A DNA stretch of 64,000 bases from Glaciozyma antarctica PI12. Lineage: Eukaryota > Basidiomycota > Microbotryomycetes > Kriegeriales > Camptobasidiaceae. Shown piece after piece: positions 1 through 10,281 of the stretch (within the stretch, counting starts at the first letter, position 1; each line of letters begins with the position of its first letter). Below the pieces are notes generated by a model that did not search any database, was not told where the DNA came from, and was given only the letters and a program-made list of their open reading frames with translations. Both the position numbers and the translations under genes were made by a program. The DNA lies in the NCBI GenBank assembly GCA_002917775.1, contig KZ627161.1:1174467-1238466 (forward strand). The letters are read 5' to 3'.

Positions 1-402
1 GCGAGGGCGCGGGTGGTGGGAGGAGCGAGAGATCTCCAGGCTCGAAGTGCTTGCCCTCTTTCAGCTGCTGCTTTCTCCCGTCGAGGGGAACGGCTTCAAG
101 AGCTTCCAGAGGAGAGCAGGACTAGATCTACTCTGCCAATTCTCCCAATGACAGGCTGGAGCCGTCCTTCTCATCCCGCGTCAACCCCTCCTCAGCAGGC
201 TCCTCCGAGGTCGTCCTTGCGCCACGGCCTCTAGCTCTTCCACCTGGGTTCTCTCTTCGCTTTACAAGGGGAGGCCTAAATTCGCACTGGCTTACTTGTC
301 CTTCAGGGGACGCGTTGGGGGCCGGACCGAAGCGCGTTGTCAGCTTCGCTCCAAGCTCCAACCTCCCTCTTCCTCCTACTCTCGCTTCCACTATCTTTCG
401 AC
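1..402. other. Upstream region of the first gene; no gene supported
   Basis: This stretch lies left of the first confident start codon. A plus-strand open frame reaching a stop at 234 could be the tail of a gene beginning outside the window, but it shows no recognisable domain. The last 100 bases before position 403 are pyrimidine-rich, like other promoters and leaders in this window. I see no RNA gene or repeat here. Confidence 0.4.
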
Positions 403-1764
403 ATGGGATTCATTACCGAACAGCTCTTTGGACGACCCAAGCTTCCCAGCGGCGTGGATCTGTCTGGGAAGACAGCCGTCGTCACTGGAGCGAACACGGG
501 GCTTGGAGTGCGTCCTGTGATCCTGTGGCTTCACCGCCGAGAGCTCAGCTAACCCGATCTGCAGCTGCAAACCGCCATCCACCTCGCTCGCCTCTCTCCA
601 GCTCGCCTTATCCTAGCCGTCCGCAACACGGAGAAGGGCAGGCTGGCCAAGGCGATGGTCGAGGAGGTGACGGCGTACCAGGGGGTGGAGGTGTGGGAGC
701 TGGACCTGGGGAGCTTTGACAGCGTCAAGGAGTTCGCGGCGAGGTGCGCTGCGCTGGATCGGCTCGACATTTTCGTCGAGAACGCGGGGATCGCGACGGA
801 GGAATGGTCGCTTACAAAGGACGGATGGGAGTCTACGTGAGGCTGTTTCGGGCTGAGGGGCTGAAGGGAACGGCGAGAGCTAACCGTATACTGTAGGCTT
901 CAAGTCAACGTGCTCTCCACTGGCCTGCTGGCGCTGCTCGTGCTGCCCACCCTCGCCAAGACTGCTCTCCTACCTGGGAACACCTTCAAGCCTCACCTCG
1001 CTATCGTAGGATCAGAGGGTACGTTCGAGCTCTTGCGGCGATTCAAGTAGGTGCTGATTCCAGTCGCAGTTCATTTCTGGGCCAACTTTGCCGAGAAGGA
1101 CGCGCCTGGTTCGACCTTGACGGCTTTGAACACGCAATGCAAGTCCACTCGCGCTCGCGCCTTCCTGCCTTGGTCTAACACAGTCAATTCGGCAGCCCTT
1201 CACGTCGCCAAAGATCGCTACAATGTCAGCAAGCGTGAGTCGTAGCCTTGAAGACCAGTGCGAATTCACTCCTAACCTCCTAACCAACGTTTTTCCAGTC
1301 CTGAACGTCTTCCTCGCTCGCCAAATCGCCGCACTGCCACTCGCTTCCGGAGTCGTCGTCAACGTTACGAACCCTGGGCTCTGCGTCTCGGAATTGCGTC
1401 GTGAGATGGGAGGGGTGATCGGGTGCGTTTCGCAGCTCGCTTTCCGCTAGCTGGACATCTCTGATGCCTCGTTCATACAGATACGTTTTGGACATGCTCG
1501 CTCGCACTGGTGAAGACGGAGCCAAGAACATCGTCTGGGCTGCCCTGTCCGACACGAGCGCGACTCCCGGAGCTTACGTCTCTGTCTCCTCGGTCAAGGA
1601 GTATGTTCTCTCCTCTCTCCCTCGTTCAGTCGTTGCTGATAGTTCTTTCCAGGACTTCCCCCTGGAGTCGTTCGGCGGTGGGATTCGAGACGGAGGCGAA
1701 GGTGTGGGGAGAGATGAAGGAGCTCTGGCTGAGTCTCGCGCCCGAGCTTTCGGAGGTTCTTTAG
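403..1764 (+). CDS. Short-chain dehydrogenase/reductase (retinol dehydrogenase-like)
   Basis: NAD(P)-dependent oxidoreductase of the short-chain dehydrogenase family; the substrate cannot be told from sequence. The first exon encodes MGFITEQLFG and the glycine-rich cofactor motif TGANTGLG (about residues 28-35), interrupted just after GLG by an intron with a GTGCGT donor. The second exon continues with an NTEKG stretch typical of the NADP-type fold. The NAG motif is present as ENAGIA, and the catalytic Tyr-x-x-x-Lys is seen as DRYNVSK near 1206-1235. The NPG motif after the active site appears as VTNPGLC. About six short introns; the spliced product is about 340 residues, usual for the retinol-dehydrogenase-like fungal group. 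The ATG at 403 fits because it opens directly onto the Rossmann fold. The closing exon reads LAPELSEVL then a stop. Family assignment is firm; substrate is unknown. Confidence 0.88.
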
Positions 1765-2079
1765 TTCTCCAGTCGAGGTGGTTGTTGTGTGTCAATTCTA
1801 GTGACCTTCTCTTGCTTCCGGAGTGCGAGCTACCTCGCGTCGTTCAGACGAAATGTCGCGTCGCGTCGAAGAAAAGACCACTAGTACTTCGCGCTGGACG
1901 TGCCTCGCTCGCTTGCTCGCTCAGGGGTATCAAGGTTGAGATGCCTTAGACCTCTTCGAACGCGTTACGCGGAGTAGAGAACCCGTTCGTAGCTCACCTT
2001 CCCCAGGAAGTGCGAAGGCGGATTGCCGCGGCCCCTCCCCCAGCTCTCTTCCTCCTTCCACATCCTGCTCCCAGCGCAA
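1765..2079. other. Intergenic region, 315 bp
   Basis: Holds the 3' end of the dehydrogenase transcript and the promoter of the next gene, both on the plus strand. The last 60 bases before 2080 are C/T-rich, the usual leader composition here. Nothing else is seen. Confidence 0.5.
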
Positions 2080-3562
2080 ATGACTCCTCTGCTTCGCACG
2101 ATCCTCGTCACATATCCTCTCTATCCCACCTCGCTGGTGGACAGGCTGCGCACAGTCTTTGAGGTGCGTCGAGCCCTCCCCGCACGTTCCGCCGGCTAAT
2201 CCCAAGATCTCTCCCCCAAAGACGGTGCTCGACTTTCCAGGAGTTGCAGGCAACGACTACTCTGGAGCGAAAGCTGTTCTTCCTACGGCCGAGGCACTGG
2301 CAGAGGCGGACGTGCTGCTCACGTTCAACCTTCCGGCGAACCTCACCCACTTCTCTCAGACGCCGCGATTGAAGCTTCTCCAGGTACGTCCATCCCCACA
2401 GCGCGTACTACATAGTAGCTGACGCTTTTATGCAGCTTGTAGGAGCTGGCGCAGCGCAAGTGACGAACAGCGCGTACTACAAATCGATCCCAGCCGACCA
2501 TCCCTTGATCCTTGCCAACTCCTCCGGTATCCACACTCCGGCCATCTCAGAGCATGGTGAGTCTTTCCCTGCTCTCTTTAAACGCCCATCCTGACCTCTT
2601 TCAAGTCCTCATGACTACCATGGCTCTCTATCACAAGCTTCCACAAACTCTCGACATCTGCCGGGGAGAGCGTCGCTGGGCAGCTCCCAACGAGCTGGGA
2701 GGGATGTTTATTCAAGAGTGCGTTGTTCTCCGCTGTATTTTCTCAGAGAGAGTGCTTATCGGCTTTTATTTAGGTTGCGAGGACAGACCTTCGGAATCCT
2801 TGGGTGCGTCGCGCGCGTCTCGCTGGAGCGGTTCTGACCCATCAATCCCAGGTACGGACACATTGGACGGCAAGTCGCTCGTCTCGCCAAAGCCTTTGGA
2901 GTGCACATTATCGCCTGCACTCGAGAGGGCGCTGCGAAGCCGAACGGTGGATTCATCCTCGAGGGAACTGGCGACGACGACGGCTCGCTCCCCGAGGCGT
3001 ACTTCAAGACGGGGGAGAAGGAGTCGGTGCATGCGTTCCTCGCGAGATGCGACGTTCTCGTCAATGCGTTGCCGTCGAGCGAAGCGACGAACCGCTTTCT
3101 CGGTAAGGAGGAGTTTATGGCGATGAAGGATACGGCGATCGTGGTCAACGTGTGTGCTATCGCTTAGTCTTGGGCTTGAGCTTTCCTAATGTCGTTCTGA
3201 TAGATTGGACGAGGAGATACGATGGATCAAGAAGCTCTGGTCGAGGCGCTGGGAGCAGATGGGGAGCGAACTGGCCGAACCGGAACTCTCCTTCTCGGCG
3301 GTGCTTCGCTAGAGTGGGTCCGTCCTTTCCACAGCCTGTACCACTCCTAACACCAGTCACCGACAGCGTAACCGACCCCGAGCCCCTCCCACCGAACCAC
3401 CCCCTCTTCTCCCTTCCAAACGTGATTATCACGCCGCACGTCTGCTGGGCTTCGACGCAGAATTTCTACAGGGCGATAGAGCTTCTCGAGATCAACAAGG
3501 CGCGGTTGGATGCGGGAAAGGGCGCGTTGAACGCGTTGAGGGGGAAGGGCGAACTGGATTAA
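2080..3562 (+). CDS. D-isomer-specific 2-hydroxyacid dehydrogenase
   Basis: NAD(P)-dependent enzyme that interconverts D-2-hydroxy acids and 2-keto acids (glyoxylate/hydroxypyruvate reductase-like); the exact substrate is not determined. The ATG at 2080 opens MTPLLRTILVTYP. The Rossmann dinucleotide motif GILGYGHIGRQVA is assembled across the intron near 2820-2850. The three catalytic positions of the family are visible: Arg in NIGRGDT (from 3202), Glu in DVTDPEPLPP (near 3370) and His in ITPHVCWAS (near 3430). About seven introns; the spliced length of about 370-390 residues fits the family. It follows the SDR gene in the same direction, but nothing suggests they are co-functional. The C-terminus is GKGELD. 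Confidence 0.9.
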
Positions 3563-3999
3563 ACGAGGCGATGCGGAGGCGGTCCTTGTGCGGTGTGGGC
3601 CTCAGTGGTGGACCCAGAATTTGGCAGAGTGGGTGTACTGGAGCTCTGCTGTGCTACTTGGCCCGGTTTAACCGCAGAGAGCGTCAGAACGGCTGCGAAG
3701 GAGTCGACACGCTCGAAAAGTGAAATTGCGAAGGTGACGGGCTCGGTCGGGTGCTGGGGCTGAGCCAGTCCTGTTAGGGGGACTCGTGTGCTTGTAGTCC
3801 AAAGCTGCAACAGCGACTACAAAGGGTGCCTTTGCTTGCTATCTGGGGACAGATAAGAGCCAGTCCCATGAAAAAGGTCTGCCGCTGAGCCCGTGGCAAA
3901 AACCCTGGCGAAAACCTGGGCCTCTCACAGCCAGAGTCACTGAGCTCCGCTCCTCCCCCCCACCACCATCCTCCTCTCCCCCCAGTCTCTTCGTTAGAA
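3563..3999. other. Intergenic region / GLN1 promoter, 437 bp
   Basis: Contains the 3' end of the hydroxyacid dehydrogenase and the promoter of glutamine synthetase. A pair of oppositely oriented GATA-type sites is listed separately. The 50 bases before the ATG are almost purely pyrimidine (ctcctccccccc type), as is usual for strong fungal promoters. Confidence 0.55.
3839..3857. promoter_or_regulatory. Inverted pair of GATA-factor motifs upstream of GLN1
   Basis: Seen: ctatct at 3839-3844 (AGATAG on the minus strand) and agataag at 3851-3857, facing each other with six bases between, about 145 bp before the GLN1 start. Known: fungal nitrogen regulators of the AreA/Gln3/Nit2 family bind HGATAR and activate glutamine synthetase and other nitrogen genes, often through paired sites. 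Inference: this is the nitrogen-control site of the gene. Confidence 0.5.
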
Positions 4000-6062
4000 A
4001 TGCCGTCCACTACAGGCCTTGATCCCAACGTAGCCCAACCCCAGCTCCTCGCCAAGGTACGTTCAGAGCACGACCCGGCGTCCTCCAAGCTGACCCTCTT
4101 ATCGGTCTTCAGTACATGGAGCTCCCCCAGGGCGACAAGATCCAGGCTGGTCAGTTGCTCTACAGTCTTCTACACCTCCCCATTCCCCTTGCCTAGCCGT
4201 GCCGTCGCCGCCAGGATCTCGCTGACGGTCCCTCTTTCTTCCCCCCCGTTCGCAGAGTACATCTGGATCGATGCTGACGGAGGACTCCGCTGCAAGACCA
4301 CCGTGAGTTCCAGCGCCATTCCTGCCTAAATCCCTCTCGTTTCCCGCCACTCTCGCCCCTTATCAGGGCAGGCCTGAGCGCGCCATCTCGTTGGGCTGCG
4401 GGGATCTCTCCGGCAACGGGATTGGGTGGCGGGACGGCGGTTTTTTCCGCGCGTCTCTAGGAGGCGCTGGAGTGGGCTATGAGGGCTTAGAGTGGGCTGG
4501 GACGCCGGGCGAGTCTTGAGGAGGGAGGGGTCCTTTGGGAGACCGAGTCGACCAAACGAGTCATGTGGGGAGCAGGCAGCTGACGGCGTTCTTCCCCTCC
4601 TCTCCTCCCGTACTACAGACTCTCGACGGTCCCGTTACGTCGATTGAGGATCTCAAGGAGTGGAACTTTGATGGCTCGTCGACCGGACAGGCTGAGGGTC
4701 GCGACTCGGACGTCTTCCTCCGCCCCGCCGCCATCTTCAAGGATCCCTTCCGTGGCGGCAACAACATCCTCGTCATGGCCGAGACTTGTGAGTTCTGCGT
4801 TGCTTGAGGGGGCGTAGAGGGAGGGCAGCAGCTGATTTGGGGTGCCTCCGCAGACAACAACGACGGCACGCCTAACAAGCACAACCACCGCTACTCCTGC
4901 GCCAAGTCTATGGCGGCCGTCGAGGCCAACGAGCCTTGGGTGCGTTCCTTGTCGTTTGCGTCTTCGAACAGCGTGATTGACGCACGGCTTCCCCGCAGTT
5001 CGGACTCGAGCAGGAGTACACCATCTTCGGACAGGACGGTCGCCCCTACGGCTGGCCTACCGGAGGTTTCCCCGGTCCCCAGGGACCCTACTACTGTGGA
5101 GTCGGTGCGTCGCTTTTGTTCTCGCTCTCGGAACAGTCGCTGACGAAGTCGCTTCGCGTTCGCAGGAGCCGGCAAGGTCTACGCCCGCGACATGGTCGAG
5201 GCTCACTACCGCGCCTGCCTCTACGCTGGTGTCACCATCTCTGGCATTAACGCCGAGGTGATGCCCAGTCAGTGGGAGTTCCAAGTCGGCCCTTGCCCTG
5301 GCAAGGACATGGGTGACCACCTTTGGATGGCGAGGTTCGTCTTGTCCTTGGCGCTTTAAATGGACTTTTGCTGACGCTATCGACAGGTTCCTCCTCATCC
5401 GCATCGCCGAGGAGTGGGGAATTACCGTCTCCCTTCACCCCAAGCCTCTCCAGGGAGAGTGGAACGGAGCTGGATGCCACACCAAGTTCGTCGTCGCGCG
5501 TTTTCTTTCTGCGAGCTTCGACTAACGACGCCACTTGCAGCTTCTCGACCAAGGAGACTCGTGCCGAGGGAGGTATCTCTGCCATCAACGAGATGATCAA
5601 GAAGCTCGAAGGACGCCACGCCGAGCACATCGAGGCCTACGGAGAGGAGTAAGTCGCTTCGTTCTCACAACAATGCACGATTGCTCACCACGATCTTATT
5701 ACAGCAACGATCTCCGCCTCACTGGTCGCCACGAGACTGGCCACATTGGCAACTTCTCCTCCGGCGTCGCCAACCGTGGTGCTTCCATTCGCATTCCTCG
5801 CCAGGTCGCTTCCGAGGGCAAGGGTTACTTCGAGGACCGGTACGTCGTCTCTCCATCCTTTACCCTCGACATTCTTCGGCATCGTTCGCGATTCTCTCTC
5901 GCTCGAACACGTCCTGACTCTTCTACCCGTCTGCAGCCGCCCTGCGTCCAACATCGACCCCTACCGTGTTTGCGACATCATGGTACGTTTATCGCTTGCC
6001 AAACCCTCAACGCACTTCTAACGCCTCGTCTGTAGGTGCAAACTTGCCTGCTCAGCCAGTAA
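4000..6062 (+). CDS. GLN1: Glutamine synthetase
   Basis: Cytosolic enzyme joining ammonium to glutamate with ATP; the main nitrogen-assimilation step. The ATG at 4000 opens [19 protein letters not shown], followed by exons giving [19 protein letters not shown] and the beta-grasp segment. The catalytic domain has the eukaryotic signatures [14 protein letters not shown] (near 4660), [25 protein letters not shown] (metal-binding Glu), the [10 protein letters not shown] loop, [27 protein letters not shown] and the Arg loop in [15 protein letters not shown]. The last exon gives VQTCLLSQ then TAA at 6060-6062. Length is about 355-360 residues, normal for eukaryotic GSII. About ten introns, one of them 316 nt. 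Regulation by nitrogen is likely given the GATA pair upstream. Confidence 0.97.
4303..4618 (+). other. Unusually long intron in GLN1 (316 nt)
   Basis: Bounded by a GTGAGT donor at 4303 and TACTACAG acceptor ending 4618, with GCTGAC branch site at about 4579. Exon ends join TGC AAG ACC ACC to ACT CTC GAC GGT, which matches the protein family. It is about six times longer than the other introns in the window and contains G-rich runs. No open frame in it resembles a known protein. Confidence 0.7.
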
Positions 6063-6558
6063 TCGTAGCTGCCGGTCGTCTCCCATCGTTCCCCTTCCTC
6101 TTCCCCTTTCTCAATCCACTTTCTACCCTGCCCCCCTTACCACACCATCTTTTCTACTCTACTCGCTCCCCCCATCATGACCCCCCATTCCACCCCACCC
6201 CCCTGTTTTAGTTCTCCAGGCCCTTGCATTTCCCGGACGACGCCGATGTTTGACAGTCGCGTCGCGGGATGCCCTTGAGAATGAAGCTTACTCCTCAGAC
6301 TTGTGGTGCAGCTTGCCTCAGAGAGTTACAGCAGCTCGAGCGAGCGAACGAGCGAGCAAAAGTCTCACGAGGACGCGCACTTGGGAGAACCGAGAGGATT
6401 CGCTGGTTGCCCTTCTCCCGTCACCTCTTCAAGCTCTTCCGCACTCAAATCGCTCAGCTAGCAGAGTAGGATCGCCAACAAGGTCAGCTCGACCGGATCA
6501 AGGAGACGAGCCAGGCAACCCGCGCCGCCGCTCGAGCGCTGCTCCAGCTTCCTCAGCG
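6063..6558. other. Intergenic region, 496 bp
   Basis: Between GLN1 and MCD4, both on the plus strand. The first 150 bases are very C/T-rich (many ccccc/ttcc runs), consistent with the GLN1 3' UTR. The rest is ordinary. No gene, RNA or repeat is supported. Confidence 0.5.
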
Positions 6559-9500
6559 ATGCTAGGACCTTCATCGCGCTTCGGCGGAGCGCTAGGACTC
6601 CTGCTGCTCAGTATCCTGTTCCACATCGCCTACCTCAACGCCGTCTTTGACATCTACTTTGTCTCGCCCGGTAGGCCCCCTCTCGCTTCGCGCTGACGTT
6701 CGCGCTTCTAACATCGCGCAGTGACGCGCGTGGGAGTGCGGTACGGAGTTGGAGCCGAGCTGGAAAGCGGAGGACCTGGTGCAGCAGTGGGGGAGGGACT
6801 GGCGAAGCGGGTGGTGCTCATTGTCGGTGAGTAGCTCGTGTTAGGAGGACGCGCAAGGAGCTGACGATAGACCGCAGGCGACGGCCTACGAGCGGACAAG
6901 CTCTTCCAGCAGTACCCTTCTCCTCCTTTCCTCTCCTCTCAGCCTCTCCCCGCCGTTCTTGGAGATCCAGCGCACTTCCACACCTCCGCCAACTCGACCT
7001 CTCCCGCACCCTTCATTCGGAGCTTGATCCAGTCTGGCGCCGCGGAGTGGGGCGTCTCCCACACGCGTGTACCGACTGAGAGTCGGCCAGGACACGTCGC
7101 TCTCATCGGAGGGATGCACGAGGACGTCAGCGCCGTCACGCGAGGTTGGCAGGTCAACCCAGTCCAATTCGACTCCGTCTTCAATCAGTCGTCGCACGTC
7201 TACTCGTTTGGGTCGCCCGACATCTTACCCATGTTCAAGCAGGGTGCGTCGGATCCTTCGTCGGTCGAGACGTGGAGCTATGGAGCCGAGGCCGAGGACT
7301 TCTCCGCCGACGCGGTGTACCTCGACCTCTGGGTCCTAGATCAGCTCAAGGTCCTTCTCGCCAACGCGACCACCTCCCCTTCCCTCGATTCGACTCTTCG
7401 CGCGCCTGGAACGGTCCTATATGCTGCGACCTCCACGGCTGCGACTCCACCGGTCATTCTTATCGACCGCACGGACCAGAGTACCATCGCAACATCCGCG
7501 TCGTCGATTACGTCGTCGAGCAGACCGTCAAGGCGCTTAGCGAGTTTTTCGGAGACGACGAGACGGCGTTCGTCTTGACGGCCGATCATGGGATGAGCAG
7601 CAAGGGGAATCACGGGGATGGAGAGCCCGACAACACGAGGACGCCGTTGGTGGCTTGGGGTGCGGGGATTGGAGCGGGGCGAGCAGAGGGAGGGCATGAC
7701 GATTATTCAGAGGCTTGGGGGCTGGAGGGGAAGAGGAGGGACGTCGAGCAGGTTGACGTCGCAGGGTTGATGGTGCGGTCTCTCGCTCCCGATTTCGCTA
7801 ACGTCGCTAATCGAGTTCTCCATGCAGTCCATCCTCGCTGGGATTCCGATTCCTGCCAACTCAGCCGGCCGTGTCCCTCTCGACTACCTCGACGCGACGC
7901 CATCGTTCAAAGCTCGAGCAGCTTTCGCGAACGCGAACCAGATCCTCGCCGAGTTCTCCGTTCGAAGCGGTTCGTCCTGTCTTTCTCAAACTGCAGGGCC
8001 TTGCTGATCTGGCAGCAGATTCGAAGGAAGCTCACGCCATCGCGTTCCGTCCTTTCCCTGGACTCGTCGATTCCCCTGCGACCGGCACGAAAGCCGTCAT
8101 CTCCCATCAAGCCGCCATCCAGAGTTTGATCAACTCCGGCGACTATGAAGAAGCTCAGCGCCTGAGCGTAGAGTTCGTTCACATTGGTCGCGATGGCTTG
8201 AGGTACTTCCAAACGTAAGTCGCGCGACCCTGCTTGCGAAACTCGGAACTGATGCTCCCTGCTTGCGTCCAGGTACGACTGGCTCATCCTTCGCTCGCTC
8301 GTCGCTATCGGCTACCTCGGATTCATGGCGTATTCCGCCGACTTCGTCCTTCGCACGCACGTCTTCAGCAAGCCAGCGACGCGCCCCACTCCCGGCGTCG
8401 CCGTCCTCGTCCTAGGCCTCTCCTCCTTCGCCGCTCTCGCCAGCCGGTTCGCGATGGAGAGATCACCCATCAGCTACTACGTCTACGCCGCCTTTCCGTG
8501 CTTCTTCTGGACGACCGTTCTGCGAGATCCCTGGCCCTTCCACCTCGCCTTCGCTGCCGGACGAGCGCGCTCGAGCTGGGCCGTCGCCGCTGGATCGGTC
8601 CTCGTCGTTGGCGTGCTCGAGCTCATGGTCGTCGGGTACTCGTCGAGGATAGTATTTACGGGGATCTTGCTGGCGATGGGAGCTTTGTGGCCGATGCTGG
8701 GGATGGATCAGTCCTTTCGCGGGAAGAACGCGAGCCTCCTGGCGGGATGGGTCGGCTCGTGCGCCGTGCTCGCGGTCTTCCCTGCGTTGCCGGTCGAAAA
8801 AGGCGAGAGCCTACCTGTCGTGTGAGTCTCCGCTCTATCTGCGCTTCGTGTCAGCACTGACGCATTGATGCAGAATAGCTGGGGGGCTCAGCTTCTTCGC
8901 GGTGGCGTGGCTTGCGTTGTCTCGCCTTCAAAACGCAGGCTCCCGAGCTCCCAGCGTAACTTCAACGCCGTCGACTACGCTAACGCGGACACGGCGTCTA
9001 TTGGGAGTCGAGGTAGGCTCGACGCCAGCTTACTTCGAGCGTCAAGCCGATCCGTCGTTCTCGCAGCTGTTCCTCACCGTGTCGAGCATGGTCGTAACCT
9101 GGAGCTCCGCACGAAGCCTGCAAGACAAGCTGGGCCTTCCGCTCCTCAACCAGGTCACGGGGTGGATCATCTTAAGTGAGTTGGCGAGCTGCGATCTCGC
9201 CTCGCATTCTTGCTGACGATGGCTGCAGTGTCGGCGACGCTCGTGCCAGTTTTCCACGGTCGCCCTCGAGGCCAACCGTTTTTTGAGCGACTACTTGTCC
9301 TTCTGTGAGCATGAACCTCGCAAGAACGCCTTCAAGAACGCTGCTCACCGAACGACTCTCGCAGCTTTGCCTTCGCGCCGGTCTTCATCATCCTCAGCCT
9401 TTCCTATGAGGCGCTCTTTTTTGCAGCGTTCTCTACAACGCTGTGTCTGTGGATCTTCCTGGAGTGCCAGCTGGCCGACGCGAGGCCATCGACGAAGGGA

Positions 9501-10099
9501 CGCATCGGGGCGGACCACCTCAGGATCGCCGTATTCTTCCTCACCTTCCAGCATATCGCCTTTTTTGGAGTCGGGAACGTGGCTTCCATTAGTTCTGTGA
9601 GCTCTACTCCTTCAGGCTCAGCAGGTGCCGTTGCTGACGTTCTCGCAGTTCTACCTCGAGCCCGTGTACCGCCTGATTCCTGTCTTCGCACCGTTTCCAA
9701 TGGTCCGTCCTTCCTCTCGGCGTTGATGTCGGAGAATCGCTGATGTTTTCCTTCGTCAAGGCGCTGCTGTTGCTCTTCAAGCTCCTCATTCCTTTCGTGG
9801 CACTCTCCGCCGTCACCAGCGCGCTCAACCACCGACTGCGCCTACCACCCTTCGCACTCTTCATCATCGCGTCCACCCTCTCGGACGTTCTCACTATCAA
9901 CTTCTTCTTCCTCGTCACCGACGAGGGTTCATGGCTCGAGATCGGATCGTCGAGTACGTTCTCTCCAGCTTGAGCAGACGCCGGCAGCTGACGAGATTCG
10001 CGAGCAGTTACCAACTTCGCCATTTGCTCACTTCTCTCCGTGTTCAACACGGCGCTCTTCTTCGTGGGAGAAAGCGTTCTTGCCTACACGTCGGAGTGA
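6559..10099 (+). CDS. MCD4: GPI ethanolamine phosphate transferase 1 (Mcd4/PIG-N); one apparent frameshift
   Basis: ER membrane enzyme that adds phosphoethanolamine to the first mannose of the GPI anchor precursor; essential in yeast. Residues about 9-30 form a signal-anchor helix (LGLLLLSILFHIAYLN). The lumenal alkaline-phosphatase-like domain follows, with VLIVGDGLRADKLF, the nucleophile region SHTRVPTESRPGHVA, and the metal-binding block FVLTADHGMSSKGNHGDG then NTRTPLVAWGAG. The C-terminal half (8270-10099) is the multi-helix PigN domain, with many hydrophobic exons ending VGESVLAYTSE. Near 7415-7425 the frame changes without any possible intron: upstream reads LRAPGTVLY, downstream CDLHGCDSTGHSYRP, both matching the family. 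One missing base explains it. Because the gene should be essential, a sequence error is the likelier reading. About 1,000 residues when spliced. Confidence 0.93.
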
Positions 10100-10281
10100 G
10101 ATGGTCGCAGGATTGGCAGCCGCGGACGAGTTCCGCAAGGGCACCGAAGCAGGTCGGGGTTGGGTCGTCAAGGAGAGAAGAGGGTGACGCGGGAGACTTT
10201 TAGAGCTGCTAGAATGATAGCCTAGTCAGTAAACCCCATCCCTTGCTTCGGACCCGCCGCACAAATCGAAGTGAAAGAAAG

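Noticed and set aside
13-234. Small plus-strand frame at the left edge
   Set aside because: No domain; could be the end of a gene outside the window, but nothing in the sequence supports it.
4000-6062. Idea that GLN1 and its neighbours form a nitrogen gene cluster
   Set aside because: Neighbours (hydroxyacid dehydrogenase, MCD4) have no known nitrogen link and each has its own promoter.
10243-10281. Earlier TTG-initiated start for ARH1
   Set aside because: Non-ATG start; ATG at 10282 or 10375 already gives a good mitochondrial presequence.
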